A stretch of 64,000 nt of DNA from Fennellomyces sp. T-0311 (GCA_025266875.1 JALLLT010000008.1:930001-994000), one strand, 5' to 3'. Positions 1 to 12,064 are shown, counted from the first letter of the stretch. Translations and numbers: made by a program. Notes: generated from the letters alone by a model not told the origin.

Positions 1-2350
1 ATGGCACTTTTTTTCTGACACATAAAAGAATACCACTATTCACCCTGACAGTCGATGCACCCCGTTTGTTGCAAGGGAAAAAAAAAGACAGATTTCTCGA
101 ATCATGTCGTTTTCGTAGAATTGAAAAGAACAACGAACTTTCTCTTTATTTTCGGGGATCTTAATTCATGGTTGCATATTATACCATTTACGAGCCGTTC
201 ATCTATCCCGTTGCCTTCTGTAACATTATGGATACATTAGGCAATCGGTCCAACACCCTGGTAAACCGTACCAGTTCAAAAGTATTGTTACACAATGATC
301 AGCAGGGCGATTCAATTATCGTTCCGCAGTATGCAGATTTGCTCTCGCATTGCGCATCATGGATCTAATAATAGCAAGATATCAGACGCATGCACCCCAC
401 AGCAAGTTATCAATATGTACAGAATGTCATGTATGCTGGTTTTTGAAAGGCTCTTTTTTTTTTACAAAAGCGTGATGTCTTTTGGTTTTATCCTCAAACA
501 ACGTGACTAGAAAGTGTCATTTATTCCATTTTTGGATGATAACACTGTTTGTCCAGAATAATCCCACTTGGGTATATATACGACATCTTGATAACCGGGC
601 GTGGCGTATAGCAGTGACAAAAATAAACTATTCGGAGAGGGCTCCGACGGCTAGCAGTTGCCGGTTCCGCTCAAATCCATAACCTTTTTTTTTTTTTGCT
701 TCCCTAAGCTTCGATCCCCGTACGGCCTCCGGGACAAGGCTCAGTAATATTTAGTTGAAAAAAAAACAAGAAACAAAATATGCATCACTTAGGTAATGAC
801 TCATCTTTTCACGTACGTAAATTGTTTCTTTTCTGCCCATCGATGCTATTGGATGCTAATTTTGGTAGTGACAGCATCTTGATCTAGTCCTCTTGACCAG
901 GTGCAGAGCATACGTAGAATAATTTCTGCTAGGCCATTGCCTTTCATCACCAGTCATATAATATTTTGATAATGGTCAAAATACAACCATTTCTATAGCC
1001 ACATATGATCTTGTTTTGCTGTGATCATTGTACTCTATTTTCATGTCTTGTTTGCACTTGTATGTTTCACGCACCAGAGCACTTGATCCGTGAACTGTAA
1101 GGCTGAATCATGTGCCTCTTTTGCCGAGTTTTGGATATCCAAATGTCGTTGGTCTCGTGCGTACAGGAGAATAGGGTTCAGACGATACTAGCTAATTCTA
1201 TAAGATTTTCTGTGCCTAATTGACTTAGATCACCATACACACCTGATACGCAGTAGATAACTCGAGTGTATGGATGAGCATTGTGGCGCGGCTCACTGTT
1301 ATGCGATTTGACACGTAGACAATTTGTGCGTCTACATTGCGTCTATTTTTTTTTTCAAAAAAAAAGGTGCTGATAGAAATAACGTTGGTGTAATGTTCCC
1401 CATCTGTTTATACAGCATTTTGGTACAAATGGTACGTCGATTTTATATTGGTCTTATCCAATCTACATATTCAAAGCAAACGCATTACCGAAAGCCCTTT
1501 TATTTTTAAAGCTATAGTGGATCTAGACGCTTTAACTTAGTCCCGCGGAGCCGATCTGCCAAATCAATTGATTGCCAAGATGTGGTTACCCAACGACATC
1601 TTTTACTATACAAAATTGTATCTGATTCCCGGTAGCTCGCTTTAATTTGTTGTGGCGTTACCATGGATATGACGACGTAGATACGCCATCGTACTTATGC
1701 TTTTAGACAAGCAATTTATTGGTGTGTGCAGAGGCACGTGGTGTCGTATTTTGTGGACAATACAAAGTAAAAGACAAATAACTTACATCAGGGTTATTCC
1801 ATGTGGTTATCACCAGCGTACTATGTATGTACAAAAGTAATATATTCTGATTCAATCAGCCGAGCCTGTTGCTTACTATCAAATGGTCAAATATAGCGTC
1901 CAATTAGGTGTATCGTCAAAAGAAGATGTGCCAGTATTTAATTATGCATAGTTTTTTACAATTAGATTATTCTACTAGGCCTCGTTATGCAGTAGCACAG
2001 ACTTTATCATCATTCGTTGCTCGGTGGCAATATCTGGATACGTAAAATAAAAAGACTTTTGCAGTCTCTTTACTTTCGCCTATTCCACATGGTGCAAGAG
2101 GTTATGTACTTTTCAAGAAGTCACAGATACGTAGCTAGCTTGTAATTCTATATACCAGTTGTGATATAAGCATAAAGTCCCGCCGGGAAACATGAATCCA
2201 AAATTGGTGGTGAGAAAAGTGATCATTAATGCTAAGTCCCTTGAGTGACGTCGTATGCTCCTGAGACCAACATTTTCATGTTCCTGACACGAAGCGCTTT
2301 CGTTTGATATATATTTTACTTCCCACCATGGTCTCATTCCCATTAGAACG
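1..2350. other. Gene-poor stretch, no supported gene
   Basis: AT-rich sequence with only short open frames (at most about 76 codons) lacking conserved motifs. There are poly-A/T tracts, for example at 680-700 and 1,350-1,370. No rRNA, tRNA or long coding frame could be supported. Confidence 0.6.
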
Positions 2351-2408
2351 TGCTTAATCTGCCATTACAAAAAATGAGTGGATCACGTTTATTCGCATAT
2401 ACAAGTTT

Positions 2409-2936
2409 TTGATCGAGCAGAACAACCTGGGAAACTTTGTTAATAACAAGCCCTGGCGGAAGCTGTTAGAGGAGGTCCTTGGTATTGGAGAACCAACGGC
2501 AAAAAAGATCATTGCCTTGGCCAAAGGAAATAAGATGCCTAAAGAACCAAAGCAGACTAGTCGGCCAAAGAATATTCTCATAAAAGAATACATTTAGGCA
2601 GTGCGTAAATTCGCTCTCGACCGTGTCAAAGTTGGTAAGCCTGTTACTGCACAGCTACTCCAGGATCACCTTAAGGATGAAAGAATTAGGACGCCCTGCC
2701 TCACGGTTCTCAAAGAGGATATGAAGAAGGCTGGATTACGTGACATCGCCAAAATATTTTGCAAGACTGCGACCGATAGGGAACTTCAGGTCACCGTTAA
2801 GCAGGAAGTCGCGTATAATCAGGTCCTCAACTGCACTGAAGTACGACTTGCTCGACAATTGTATACTCACTTCTCTGATGTGGGTAAGCAATCTCATTTC
2901 CCTTTGGAAAGCGGTAGAGCAATTCCGACAGTATAA
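2409..2936 (+). pseudogene. Transposase relic (N-terminal helix-turn-helix part)
   Basis: Two consecutive frames, 2,409-2,597 and 2,601-2,936, are separated by one in-frame stop (TAG at 2,595-2,597) and read as one protein block. It contains an AxKIIALAKG-type helix, then a KPVTAQLLQDHLKDE segment followed by TVLKEDMKKAGLRD. This resembles the paired helix-turn-helix DNA-binding region found upstream of the DDE domain in Tc1/mariner/IS630-type transposases. No catalytic DDE/D domain follows, so the copy is truncated as well as stopped. The family assignment is by general resemblance only; it could be a host gene fragment. The flanks are AT-rich and gene-poor. Confidence 0.4.
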
Positions 2937-2961
2937 TGAAGATTCAGTCGGGAAAAATTAA

Positions 2962-3580
2962 AAGGTTTGTGTTTCGTTCTTCCAAAATTTCATGCAAAAA
3001 AAATGCCTGAAATTACGTTTTACAACAGTGTACAGCTTTAAATCAATAAATTAAAAACCCAACTATATATTACACGGAAAAACTCCTTCAGCTATCAATA
3101 GCATTTTGTTTCATACGAAACAGACGTGAATTCACAAAGTTATCGGCGTTTAAAGTTTGGATACATGTTTCCCGGCGGAACGTTATTCAAATACGTATGT
3201 ATGTAAGGAAAAAAACTCATCACCATTTGCTAATATTTCAGACGAACAAAGTACTCTTGGTCATACGTAAACAGGTGACTTATATGTTTGCCGCGTTGAA
3301 TGATCTGATAGGTACAATGCGCTTGTACTCTTTTTATAAATAGCGTCTCATGTTATACATGATCAAATTTAACTCCCTGTGTACTGATAAAGAAAGCTAC
3401 GGGGCTATGTATTCGTTCCAGGTGAATTATGTGCTATGTAAATACTTTAACGCAAACGATTGCTGCCGCTGCATCACAATATTTTATATATGCATTATAT
3501 AGAGTAGTAGCGCGCTTACGACTAATTGTGTCGACCGCTAATTACTATACGAGGAAGGTTTTAAGATGGTACCAAGATTA
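2962..3580. other. AT-rich spacer, nothing recognised
   Basis: Low-complexity AT-rich DNA between the transposase relic and the terminal-inverted-repeat element. No coding frame of note. Confidence 0.5.
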
Positions 3581-3733
3581 GTCACTGCTCATTATAGTGA
3601 TCTGTACCTTATACAGTGATACGATTTTTGTCTACCAATTTGACTTTACTGAAGGTCTCAACTCGCTATAGTGATAATACGATATGTTGATTAGGTTTTC
3701 CTGACGGAGGGTATCACTCTAACGAGCGGTGAC
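3581..3733. mobile_element. MITE-like element with TA target-site duplication
   Basis: The left end begins GTCACTGCTCATTATAGTGA (from 3,581). The right end, read on the opposite strand from 3,733, begins GTCACCGCTCGTTAGAGTGA, so 17 of these 20 terminal bases match. Both ends are directly flanked by TA (3,579-3,580 and 3,734-3,735), the target duplication of Tc1/mariner/pogo transposons. The 153-bp interior has no coding capacity, as expected for a non-autonomous miniature element. It lies about 290 bp upstream of RPB6. The superfamily follows from the TA duplication and is inference. Confidence 0.6.
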
Positions 3734-4021
3734 TATAGTTCTATCCAATCGCTAACTGTATCAAACCAGCATGGATCACAAGGCGCTTTGGGTTACATGT
3801 TTCATCCAATGTCTGCTAGAGACGGTTACAGTAGACCTTCCAATCTATCGAAGCTTCCGTTTAGCAAACCTTTTTATACACCTGTGCAAGGTAGCTACAG
3901 CACACACAACGAAAAAGGTGTGCGGAACACGTCCGGCTGGACTGGTGGCGGAGTGAAAAATTCAGCCTCACCATTCGAAAAAAACACAGTTGTTGCTTTG
4001 ACATTTCTCGATCAACACACC

Positions 4022-4633
4022 ATGTCTGACAACGAAGAGCAAGATTACGATTACGGGTAATTCATAGCATTTACCTCTGTTCATAATGGCGTAGTTACTA
4101 AATATTTTATCGATTCGCAGTTACCAAGAAAATGACAATGTAGCGCTTGAAAACAAAAGAGTAAAAAAAAAGCCGCAAATTCATTAACGCTACTTTCTGG
4201 TGCTAGATCGAATATGGAGACACCATTGAGGAGCGCGATGATGATGGAATGATGCAGGAACAGCAAGAAGCCATTGCGATCATTGAAGATGGAGCACCCG
4301 CGGGTACGAATGGCACGGCCACTGCACCGCGACTTACCGAAGCAAAGGAAAAGACAACCACACCTTACATGACAAAGTACGAACGTGCGAGAGTGTTAGG
4401 CACGCGGGCGTTGCAGATTAGGTAAGAGGAACAAAACAGGTAGGAATGAGGCGTTACTCACTGCCAGGTCTAGTTTGAACGCACCGGTCATGGTCGACCT
4501 GGACGGAGAGTCAGATCCATTAGTCATTGCTATGAAGGAATTAAGAGAGAAGAAGGTCCCATTGGTTGTACGGCGGTTCCTGCCCGACGGCACATACGAA
4601 GATTGGCACGTAAAGGAGTTAATTGTCGAGTAA
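4022..4633 (+). CDS. RPB6: RNA polymerases I/II/III common subunit RPABC2 (Rpb6)
   Basis: Shared small subunit of all three nuclear RNA polymerases; it binds the clamp/foot region and helps assembly. The proposed exons are 4,022-4,056, 4,121-4,139 (or to 4,160), 4,207-4,421 and 4,474-4,633, giving 142 residues against about 155 in yeast. The N-terminus is acidic ([12 protein letters not shown]). The conserved core follows: [20 protein letters not shown], an intron, then [26 protein letters not shown] and [12 protein letters not shown] near the C-terminus. The last intron uses the acceptor TAG at 4,471-4,473, which restores the family sequence ALQISLNAPV. An open frame continues upstream in phase to 3,788, but the family start is the ATG used here. 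The gene is convergent with MRPL23, 46 bp apart. Which donor ends exon 2 is uncertain. Confidence 0.93.
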
Positions 4634-4679
4634 CTTTCTTTTTTTTTCTTATTATTGCATCATTTCATTGTATCCCCAT

Positions 4680-5303
4680 CTATTTCTGTTGTTGTTGCTC
4701 TAAACCGTGACGCTTAATGATATTCTCCTTGTATGGATGATCTTCGCCGTCAAAGATATACAGTCGTTCCAATCGTACGTCTCGTAACCGGTTCTTTGGC
4801 AGCATACCAGACACTGCTTTGCGAATGGCCTAAAAGAAATTCCCATTTAGCTCTCACCGTTCTTTGCCTCTTCTTTTTTTTTCTCCATCTCAAAACGTTA
4901 CCTCAGTCGAGTCCTTTTCCTTTAACTGATTGAATGTGATTTCCTTCAAACCACCGGGATAACCAGTGTGGTGTCGGTACAGTTTCTGTTCGGCTTTTCG
5001 GCCAGATACCAAAACCTCTTTGGCATTCACCACCACCACATAATCACCACAGTCGGCTAAATCAAAGAATCAGTCGTTGGTGTTTGTCAATCGTTTCGCG
5101 TCTTACATGCGGGATCGTAGATCGGCTTGTGCTTTCCCATAAGTGTGGTGGCAATGCCGGTTGCCATGCGACCCAGGACACGTTGACGGGCATCGACTAA
5201 ATGCCAGGTGCGAGCATATGCAAGAGCGGTCTAAACATGGGTGTTAATGTGTATGTTGGCTTTAGAAAGGGGTGATATATACGTTGCCAATGGCCTGTGA
5301 CAT
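4680..5303 (-). CDS. MRPL23: Mitochondrial ribosomal protein uL13m (Mrpl23)
   Basis: Large-subunit protein of the mitochondrial ribosome. Four exons on the minus strand, 5,303-5,283, 5,230-5,107, 5,056-4,902 and 4,829-4,680, join in frame to 149 residues. Family hallmarks are [20 protein letters not shown] at the start, [45 protein letters not shown] in the centre and [16 protein letters not shown] near the end. The start matches the yeast Mrpl23 N-terminus (MSQ-IG...A-AR-WH), so no long cleavable presequence is predicted, as in yeast. The C-terminus is a short Gln-rich tail. It converges on RPB6 with 46 bp between the stop codons, so the two 3' UTRs must overlap or be very short. Confidence 0.92.
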
Positions 5304-6199
5304 TATGTGTTGTTATTATTTTTTTTGTCGGTGTTGCTCTGCAAAACTGTCAAAGGAACGGACCAGCGACAACCCGGACTTTTTCGTGACTACTCCAGCC
5401 GGATTTGGTCCTCAAGTCCAAAAAGAATGGATTATGTCTACTGTGCAACTGCTGGACCTGCTATTCTACACGAATGCATGCTTAAGAAACTTATTCACAA
5501 GGTCATGGCCATCAGGTAATAGCCTCGATTGTAAAAAAAAGAATGGACCTATTTATGTTTATCACGCAGCCAGATGGACTTACAAACGCTTGACAGCCAG
5601 CTAATCCAAATGCCCCTAAGGCTCCAAGTTCACTGGGTTTGCTCACAGCTAGTGCCATCGCAAATTAGATTGATGTGACTGTATGGAGCAAGGTAAACGA
5701 GCACTTGATTGTTCGTCGCTCGATGAATAGAAGCCATAGTACCTATTTACATATACGAATCGCTTTGTGGCAGTAGGTATGGAGATATATCAACTTGATA
5801 GTGTGAGCGATGATGCTTATATGATACCAGTACGTGATAAGGTTCCAATTGATGTATTCATTTCAATCATGGAAAAAGGTTATTAAAACACCACAGAGTA
5901 GAATGATCCTATATAATTTGTCGAATACATAGGAATTATATCCTTGCATAATTCATGTTGCAAAACTATCGAAAACATAGTGTTACTCGCAAAGACTGAG
6001 CTGACATTTGTTGCCAGTGATATCATCTAGGCAACAACTTTTTATAGCAATGGTGTTATAAACTCAAAGAAGCCGTGTATCCATAGAGACGCATGCCATT
6101 GTTTCCGATTAGATCGCACTCTGAAACAAGCCTTAAATTTACACGTAATCCTGCATAAGTTTTTTTCTTTGACACTTGGAAAAAAAGAAAAAAAAAAAC
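5304..6199. other. Intergenic region between MRPL23 and the 2OG-oxygenase gene
   Basis: Holds the MRPL23 promoter on one side and the oxygenase promoter on the other. Short open frames at 5,307-5,700 on the plus strand, with a plausible donor at 5,517 and acceptor near 5,570, and a minus-strand frame beginning at about 5,655, are too short and without family motifs. No gene is called. Confidence 0.4.
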
Positions 6200-7249
6200 A
6201 TGAGCGACGCTTTGGAATCACGCATTCTACGCGCAGCAGCTACAACAGAATCGTCCGAACTTCCTGATTTCCCGGACAACAAAAGCGATCTGCCGTCCGA
6301 TTACGAGTACAATCCCGAAGACTTTGAGGAAGAAGAGATAGTGGAGGATATCGACGAGAACGAACTACTCAAATATCTCGACGAACAAGAGAACCCACTC
6401 TACATTGCACAGCGTTTATTTTACAAAGAAGTCAACACGACAGAATCACAAGCCAGATCGCCGTCGTGGGATCTGGAATGTTTGAGTGCCAAAGCGATTG
6501 AAGATCTTTACGGCCATGGGTGGACTACGATTGATGGTTTGATTGACCTAAGTGCTGTGAAAGGTAAGAAAACACTCTTTTGGAAAAGCGATTTTTTTTT
6601 AAAGAGTAAAGAAACTCTGATAGGTGCGCGCGAGGAGGCACAGAGATTGTCCCAGGAAGGTGCATTCACCCGTGCAAGCGATTATGCCCGTTCCGATGAT
6701 CCATTTCGTGATCATACCGCGCGGGACGACTGGATTACATGGTAAGAGGGGAAACCATAATAATAATAATAAAAGGGGCGAGATAGATGTGGATGACTCA
6801 CAAAAAACGAGGACAGGCTTGAACCAACCCAATCGAACAATCCAAAGCACCTGCAGACCATCCTCGATTTCTTCAGTGGACCGCTGCATCGCGATTTGGC
6901 GAAAATGATCCGTTTGCGAGGAAAAACCGAATACCAGCTTGCGTTGTACCGCCCAGAAAATGGGGCGCGGTACGAACGGCACCGCGATTCATTTCCCACC
7001 GATGATCCAGAGGATACGCAACAGCGACGTGTAACGGCCATCATGTATCTGAATCCAGGATGGATCCATGGCGACGGTGGCGAGCTCAAGATCTTTGGCC
7101 AAACCGAGGCGCATGGAATGACGGATGCGGCAGATAGAACAGTGCAACCCATGTTGGGTCGTTTAGTACTTTTTCTCAGCGGGGTGGTAGATCATGCCGT
7201 TCTGCCATCCAACAAGGAAAGATTCGCGTTGACGGCATGGATGCGGTAA
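6200..7249 (+). CDS. Prolyl-4-hydroxylase-like 2OG-Fe(II) dioxygenase
   Basis: Predicted 2-oxoglutarate/Fe(II)-dependent oxygenase, 304 residues from exons 6,200-6,563, 6,624-6,741 and 6,817-7,249. The first 60 residues are acidic and probably disordered. The C-terminal half is the double-stranded beta-helix. Metal ligands are the His and Asp of YERHRDSF and the His of VDHAVLPS; the Arg of ERFALTAWMR is placed to bind 2-oxoglutarate. Between them lies RVTAIMYLNPGW..GDGGELKIF, the core pattern of the P4H/EGLN type. The organisation is closest to EGLN (HIF prolyl hydroxylase)-like and other intracellular hydroxylases; there is no signal peptide, so it should act in cytosol or nucleus. The substrate is unknown; it could modify a ribosomal or transcription protein. 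The start was chosen at the second ATG, because the first (6,176) sits in an A-rich leader. Confidence 0.85.
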
Positions 7250-8848
7250 CGGATCACGCTTTAAACAAAAAAAAAACAATAGAAAGGAAAGCTTCCAGAA
7301 TCAGTCACGCATAGCAATTATCCTTGGCTTGATAAATTCATCCGAATAATGGGGCAATATCCATGGTCGACCAATGAGACGTGAGAGCGTAAAGTGATCG
7401 GCAGTTCTGTGCCTGATTTCAGAAATTGCCCTTTCCCCAAATCCCTGGTGCGGAACCATTAAGGATACAGAACTTTTGGGACAGCTGACGTAAAATTAGT
7501 CTGGATAGCAAAAAAAAAAATGCTTATTTTATTGATATTTTATATTTGACAGCTGTTCCCGATAACTCAGTTCGCTACATATTTCTTTGGCGCTAAAGTT
7601 ACATTCGCATCGCTAATAAGCACCGACACATATAGGGTTTTCGTGTGAATCAGAGCGTTGAAAGTGGCATACACGAGGTATACATTCCTTTCGTATTACA
7701 AACTTTAAAATCTGTGTTCACGATAATTTCGCTATCTCTTTGCTCGCCTCTGCATTTTTCAAATGCTCACGGGTACAAACCCAACGGGTGAATCGAGTTA
7801 GCTAAATGGCAATTAGTAACAGGCCGGCCATTTTTTTATTACTATTGTGATTAAGCTTCCGAATCAATTGGAGAAAGTTTGAGTCCTGACTCAATATGTC
7901 TTAGATTCCGCGCAACAATCGCCCGTGGTTTCATGTAAGGGTTAGATGGCCTAGTTATCTAGCGCTCTCAATACCCAGATCATCGCCCGCCATCTCCGCC
8001 TCTGGAGAATGAACGAGAAGAAACGGGGAGATGCGTTGTAAACCTGGTGTTACGTGGATGGTCGGCTACTAGCACAAAAGTATAGGTTGAGAGGGAAGGC
8101 GGGGGGGGGGACGATGTAGCACTATGGAACGTCTTTAAAGAAATCAATACCCTCAGACTATTTAACGCACGTAGCACGGAAGGCCTCATGAAGAAGTCGC
8201 TGGAGCCAATGACGGGAAAAACGTGCAAATGGGTAAAGTGCAATTACACAGCAAGCGTCAGGTGAGGACATCGCTTTCTATTTCATATAAAAAAACAAGC
8301 ATTGGATCAAAATTTAGCGCCTGGTAGTGGAAGTAGTAAGGCGCGTACGTTATTTATATATATCCTTAACTCACACACAAAATCTTATGTTATCAGTGAG
8401 TTATCCGCGACCGGTTGGCTTTATTTGGACCAATGGGGCAAGGATAGCCGCACCGTGCCGTTGCTATCACGATAATGGTTGCCAAGTATGATGCAATGAG
8501 GCTTTCGGTGTGATCGGCTGGAACACAAATAGATGGCAACTGAATAAAACTGCGTTTTGGTGCAAGGAAGAGTGGTTCTCAGAACGATGAAGGAACAATT
8601 GGACCAAAGCAAAGAGTAGGGGGGTGTCGCACAGGACACACACAGTTGGTGGTACACAAGCCAACAAAGCCCACCTTCCAAATACGCGGATCTGGTGGCA
8701 CAGAACAAAGGAAACAAAGCCCACTTCCCAAAAATGTGAATTGTAAACGTTGGCAGTAACAATTGCGAGAAAAAGTATCTTTTTTTCTTCCTCTTCTTTT
8801 TTTTTCCCTCGGCCCTCCCTCTCTTTCTCTTTTCGCTTCCAGCTCTGC
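7250..8848. other. Intergenic region upstream of the arrestin gene
   Basis: About 1.6 kb without a supported gene. Minus-strand frames at 7,980-8,243 and 8,421-8,865 lack motifs, and the latter overlaps a pyrimidine-rich leader (8,779-8,840, CT-rich) just before the arrestin start. It has a G10 run near 8,101-8,110. Confidence 0.5.
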
Positions 8849-11479
8849 ATGATGAAAGACAACATTGAGCATGTCGAGATTGAGCCAGATCAACGCTACC
8901 TCGACTTCATTGGCCCCGCCAAGCCTGACGGAATCGGACGCGCACTCAAGGGTCATGTCAAGCTGACGGTGTCCAGGCCCGTCAAGATACGTAGCATGGT
9001 GATAAAGTTTAAGGGCTACGGGCGCATCTGCCTGAAAAACAGCGGAGGCACGGTGCTCGACGTGGACACGAACTTGCTGCCCAAAATCAAGGCACCACTG
9101 CTGGTCAACAATAAAAAGACATTCCAATTGCCCGCGGGCGAGCACCTGGTACCCTGGGAGCTGCAGGTGCCCAACGTCTATCCGCGTTCGCTCATGATCA
9201 AGCGTGCCTCCATTCACTACAAAATCGAGCTGGCCATCTCGCTGGGACTTCACAAAAAGGCCATCACTGCAGAGTATCCCATCGTCATTCTGCGTCATCT
9301 GTTACCCTACAAAGAACTGTCGCCGCTGGTCGGCTCGCGCGTGTACCGCCACACTGTTCCGGGCAAGTTCCACTACGAGGTGGATTGTCCACGCATCGTG
9401 TGCCTCGAGCAAGGCTCCATGCCCGTCGCAGTCAAGTATCTGTGCATAGCAAATCAAAAGCCGGTGCTGTCGATCCGAACGCAGCTCCTGCAGGTCGAGT
9501 TTTACAGGTGACACCAAAGCGAAATGATTAGCAGCAGCCTTTGCCTAATCCAATTTCTTTACAGGTGTGAAACCATCCCCAAATCCGATGCTAATCTGGA
9601 AATAATGGACAAAGATGTCCAGTCGAACGTATTTGGACAGCGCTTTGCCGATGCGATGAAAACAAATCCAAAGTGCGTCAAGTTCACCAGACGCAAGGGC
9701 TCTGCATTCCTCCACTCGGTCGACGGCAACCCCGTCTCGGCATGGAAACGCCAGGTCGTTCTTCGCCACGAACTCGACGAATTGCTCACGTACGGCATTG
9801 AGTCGCCCATTGTCACAGTCTATCACCAGCTCGAAATCGTCTTCCAGTTTGGTCAAAAGTACGACGCCATCCGTGCCAAAGTCCCTGTCATCATCACCTC
9901 TTTACCCTACGCCAAAACCACCTCAACACCGCCTGCCAGCCCCATGGTGAGCATGCTACCTGCAGAAGATGACACCATTCCTAAATACCGCATGGAGACG
10001 CTCCCACACTTCATCCCACCACGAGTCACTGTTGATGCGCAATCCAACAACCCCAGCGACAAGTCCCACCGCCGTACATCGACTGCCACCTCATCCGATG
10101 AAACGTCTTCATTATCTTCAATGGCACAAGATATTGCACGTGAAAGAAGTATCTTTATGGACGTGCGACAGCGGGCCTTGAGTGGAAGCAAGCCCAGTAT
10201 TCCGCCACCTTCACGTGCAGGGCCGGGCTTGCAATTATCAGTGGCGGCATCCAGCATTAACCTCAGCAATAATGGTAACCAGGTACCATCGCCCTCCCTG
10301 TCAGCATTTGGCGACGCAAAGTACGGGTCTATCCGTCGATCAGCATCAGCATCCAATCTTAGCGCCCATAGCCAATCCAAATCACCTTCACCTCCTCCAC
10401 AACGCCCAACACGCTCTCCAATGCGGGTGCGTCCTGCCCTTGCTGTCAATACCGCGCTTGCAAACAAAGTAACCTATCCTGGGCCGTTATCTGACGACAT
10501 TCTCACCCACGCATCGTCATCGCGACCAGGCAGTGTTGCCAGCTCGGAGGCATTACCCATCGTCGATCGCAATTTACTGCGAAGCAAAGCCTTGTGGTTG
10601 CATCGATTCGATCAACCCAGTCAATACTACAGCAACAACACCACCGCAGGCACAACACTCAGTCGTGCCGCACCCAGCTCAGGTGTCATTGGTCCATCAG
10701 CAGCGTCCAAGCGTGTACTACGTCGTCCTTATCAGCCAGCTTCGTCAGTGACACGTGTTGTTGACCCATGGCTTCAAATTCTTAATCAAGAATACGAGAA
10801 TGACAGTGATGACGATTTCGGTGACGATGAAATGTCGGTATGCACAATGGATGCCACCAGTCTGAGTTCCGCAACAACCGGGTCAGGCGCCGATGATCAG
10901 TCGTTGCGCTCACGGCCACCATCCCCAGTCTACTCTCCAGCCCCTGGTCTTCCTGGTGCCATTGCACTTCGTCCTCAGCAGGCAAGTCCTATTGCTCTGG
11001 TAGAGGAAACATTTGTGTGTTCACCGCACAGCGTTTCGGCCAACTCGGTGCCGTACACCGTTGCCTCATCTACTGTCTTGTCGCCACGTACAAGCTATGC
11101 ATTGTATCGCCAGCGACTTGCTCACGCACCGCCATTACCACCACCTGCCATTCCTTTGCCTGAAGAACCTGTTTCCAGTCCACGGAATGAAGGATACCCA
11201 GATGCTGTACAAGACCATTACTTGCGCGCTGAGCTGCCACCCTTGCCGCCCTCAGACGACGATCAGGATGAAGAGCTGAACGAGAATGATTTGTTATGTG
11301 CAAAGACCGGGTCACGTTATTTCGATGACAGCGATGAGGAACCAGCTGCGCAGGTATGCACATGCCCACAGCACGGTGCGATATTGGTACCCATCAAGAA
11401 AAAGGAAGAGCCCGTCGAGCCACCCCAATTACCGCGGTTATCGCTCGGTTCTACATTTGCAGCTTCTTTAAATTTGTAA
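8849..11479 (+). CDS. Arrestin-domain protein (alpha-arrestin-like)
   Basis: Two exons, 8,849-9,507 and 9,565-11,479, give 857 residues. The N-terminal half is an arrestin fold. The arrestin N domain spans roughly residues 1-180 (GRALKGHVKLTVSRPVKIRS, VIKFKGYGRI, LPAGEHLVPWELQVPNVYPR, SIHYKIELAIS). The C domain follows to about residue 345 (VAVKYLCIANQKPVLSIRTQ, VVLRHELDELL, SPIVTVYHQLEIVFQFG). The remaining 500 residues are Ser/Pro-rich with acidic patches and look disordered. Fungal alpha-arrestins recruit Rsp5-type ubiquitin ligases to plasma-membrane transporters during endocytosis or signalling. I see no PPxY motif, so ligase binding here may be indirect or use another motif. The start is the first of two adjacent ATGs after a CT-rich leader; upstream in-frame codons are low complexity. 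Confidence 0.85.
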
Positions 11480-11930
11480 GGCTTTCCCTCCCATGTATTT
11501 ATTCTCATATTTTCTTTTCGACTACGTATGGTTTTTTTCCACTCGTTTCAACGACTTATCGACTATAGCCCCTCGTACCACACTAACCACTCCTTGCGTT
11601 TTTCATGTCTTCATACTGTAACTATTTCCCCTCATCTGTATAATGTGTATGTATGTTAAATCAATATAGACGGTTTGTTCCTTTCTCAAATTCTATTTGG
11701 GGTTTACTTTTTCCCAAATAGACGATCCTTCATTTTTCTGTAATAAATCACTAGGTTATTGTTCTGCTTATTACTAAGCTACAGATGATCAGCTGATTCT
11801 GTCCAACTTGATTTCTGTATCTTCTTCAAACGATCCTGGGCTGTGGGAAAGTCATACCCTGTTATTGTCAGAAATAAGAATTCGGGACAATATTACTACT
11901 TTGGGGCCTTTTTTTATGTACAGCCATGTA
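11480..11930. other. 3' flank of the arrestin gene
   Basis: Pyrimidine-rich and AT-rich downstream sequence. No coding frame supported. Confidence 0.5.
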
Positions 11931-12062
11931 CAGTATTTCCAAAAAGTAATGTCACTATCCGTCGCCAAGGCCGAATTTTTATAATATAAAATATACAGTT
12001 ACTTCCATTTTTGGAACGCCATTGATTCCGTCAGGTAGCGATATTACTTTTTGGAAGCACTG
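11931..12062. mobile_element. Tc1/mariner-type MITE, 132 bp
   Basis: The termini are inverted repeats: the left end starts CAGTATTTCCAAAAAGTAAT at 11,931, and the right end on the opposite strand starts CAGTGCTTCCAAAAAGTAAT at 12,062. Eighteen of the first 20 bases match, and similarity continues to about base 29. TA dinucleotides flank both ends (11,929-11,930 and 12,063-12,064). A CAGT start with a TA duplication is characteristic of Tc1/mariner-family elements. The interior is non-coding and AT-rich, so it would need transposase supplied in trans. Confidence 0.75.
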
Positions 12063-12064
12063 TA

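Noticed and set aside
575..700. Possible Pol III gene: TATATA, tRNA-like boxes and a T-run
   Set aside because: The B-box-like sequence is interrupted and no cloverleaf or known small RNA could be folded.
5307..5700. Small spliced plus-strand gene next to MRPL23
   Set aside because: A donor/acceptor pair exists, but the product has no motif and overlaps the MRPL23 promoter; evidence is too weak.
8579..9298. 239-codon minus-strand frame over the arrestin gene
   Set aside because: Antisense shadow of a well-supported arrestin domain; its own sequence has no family features.
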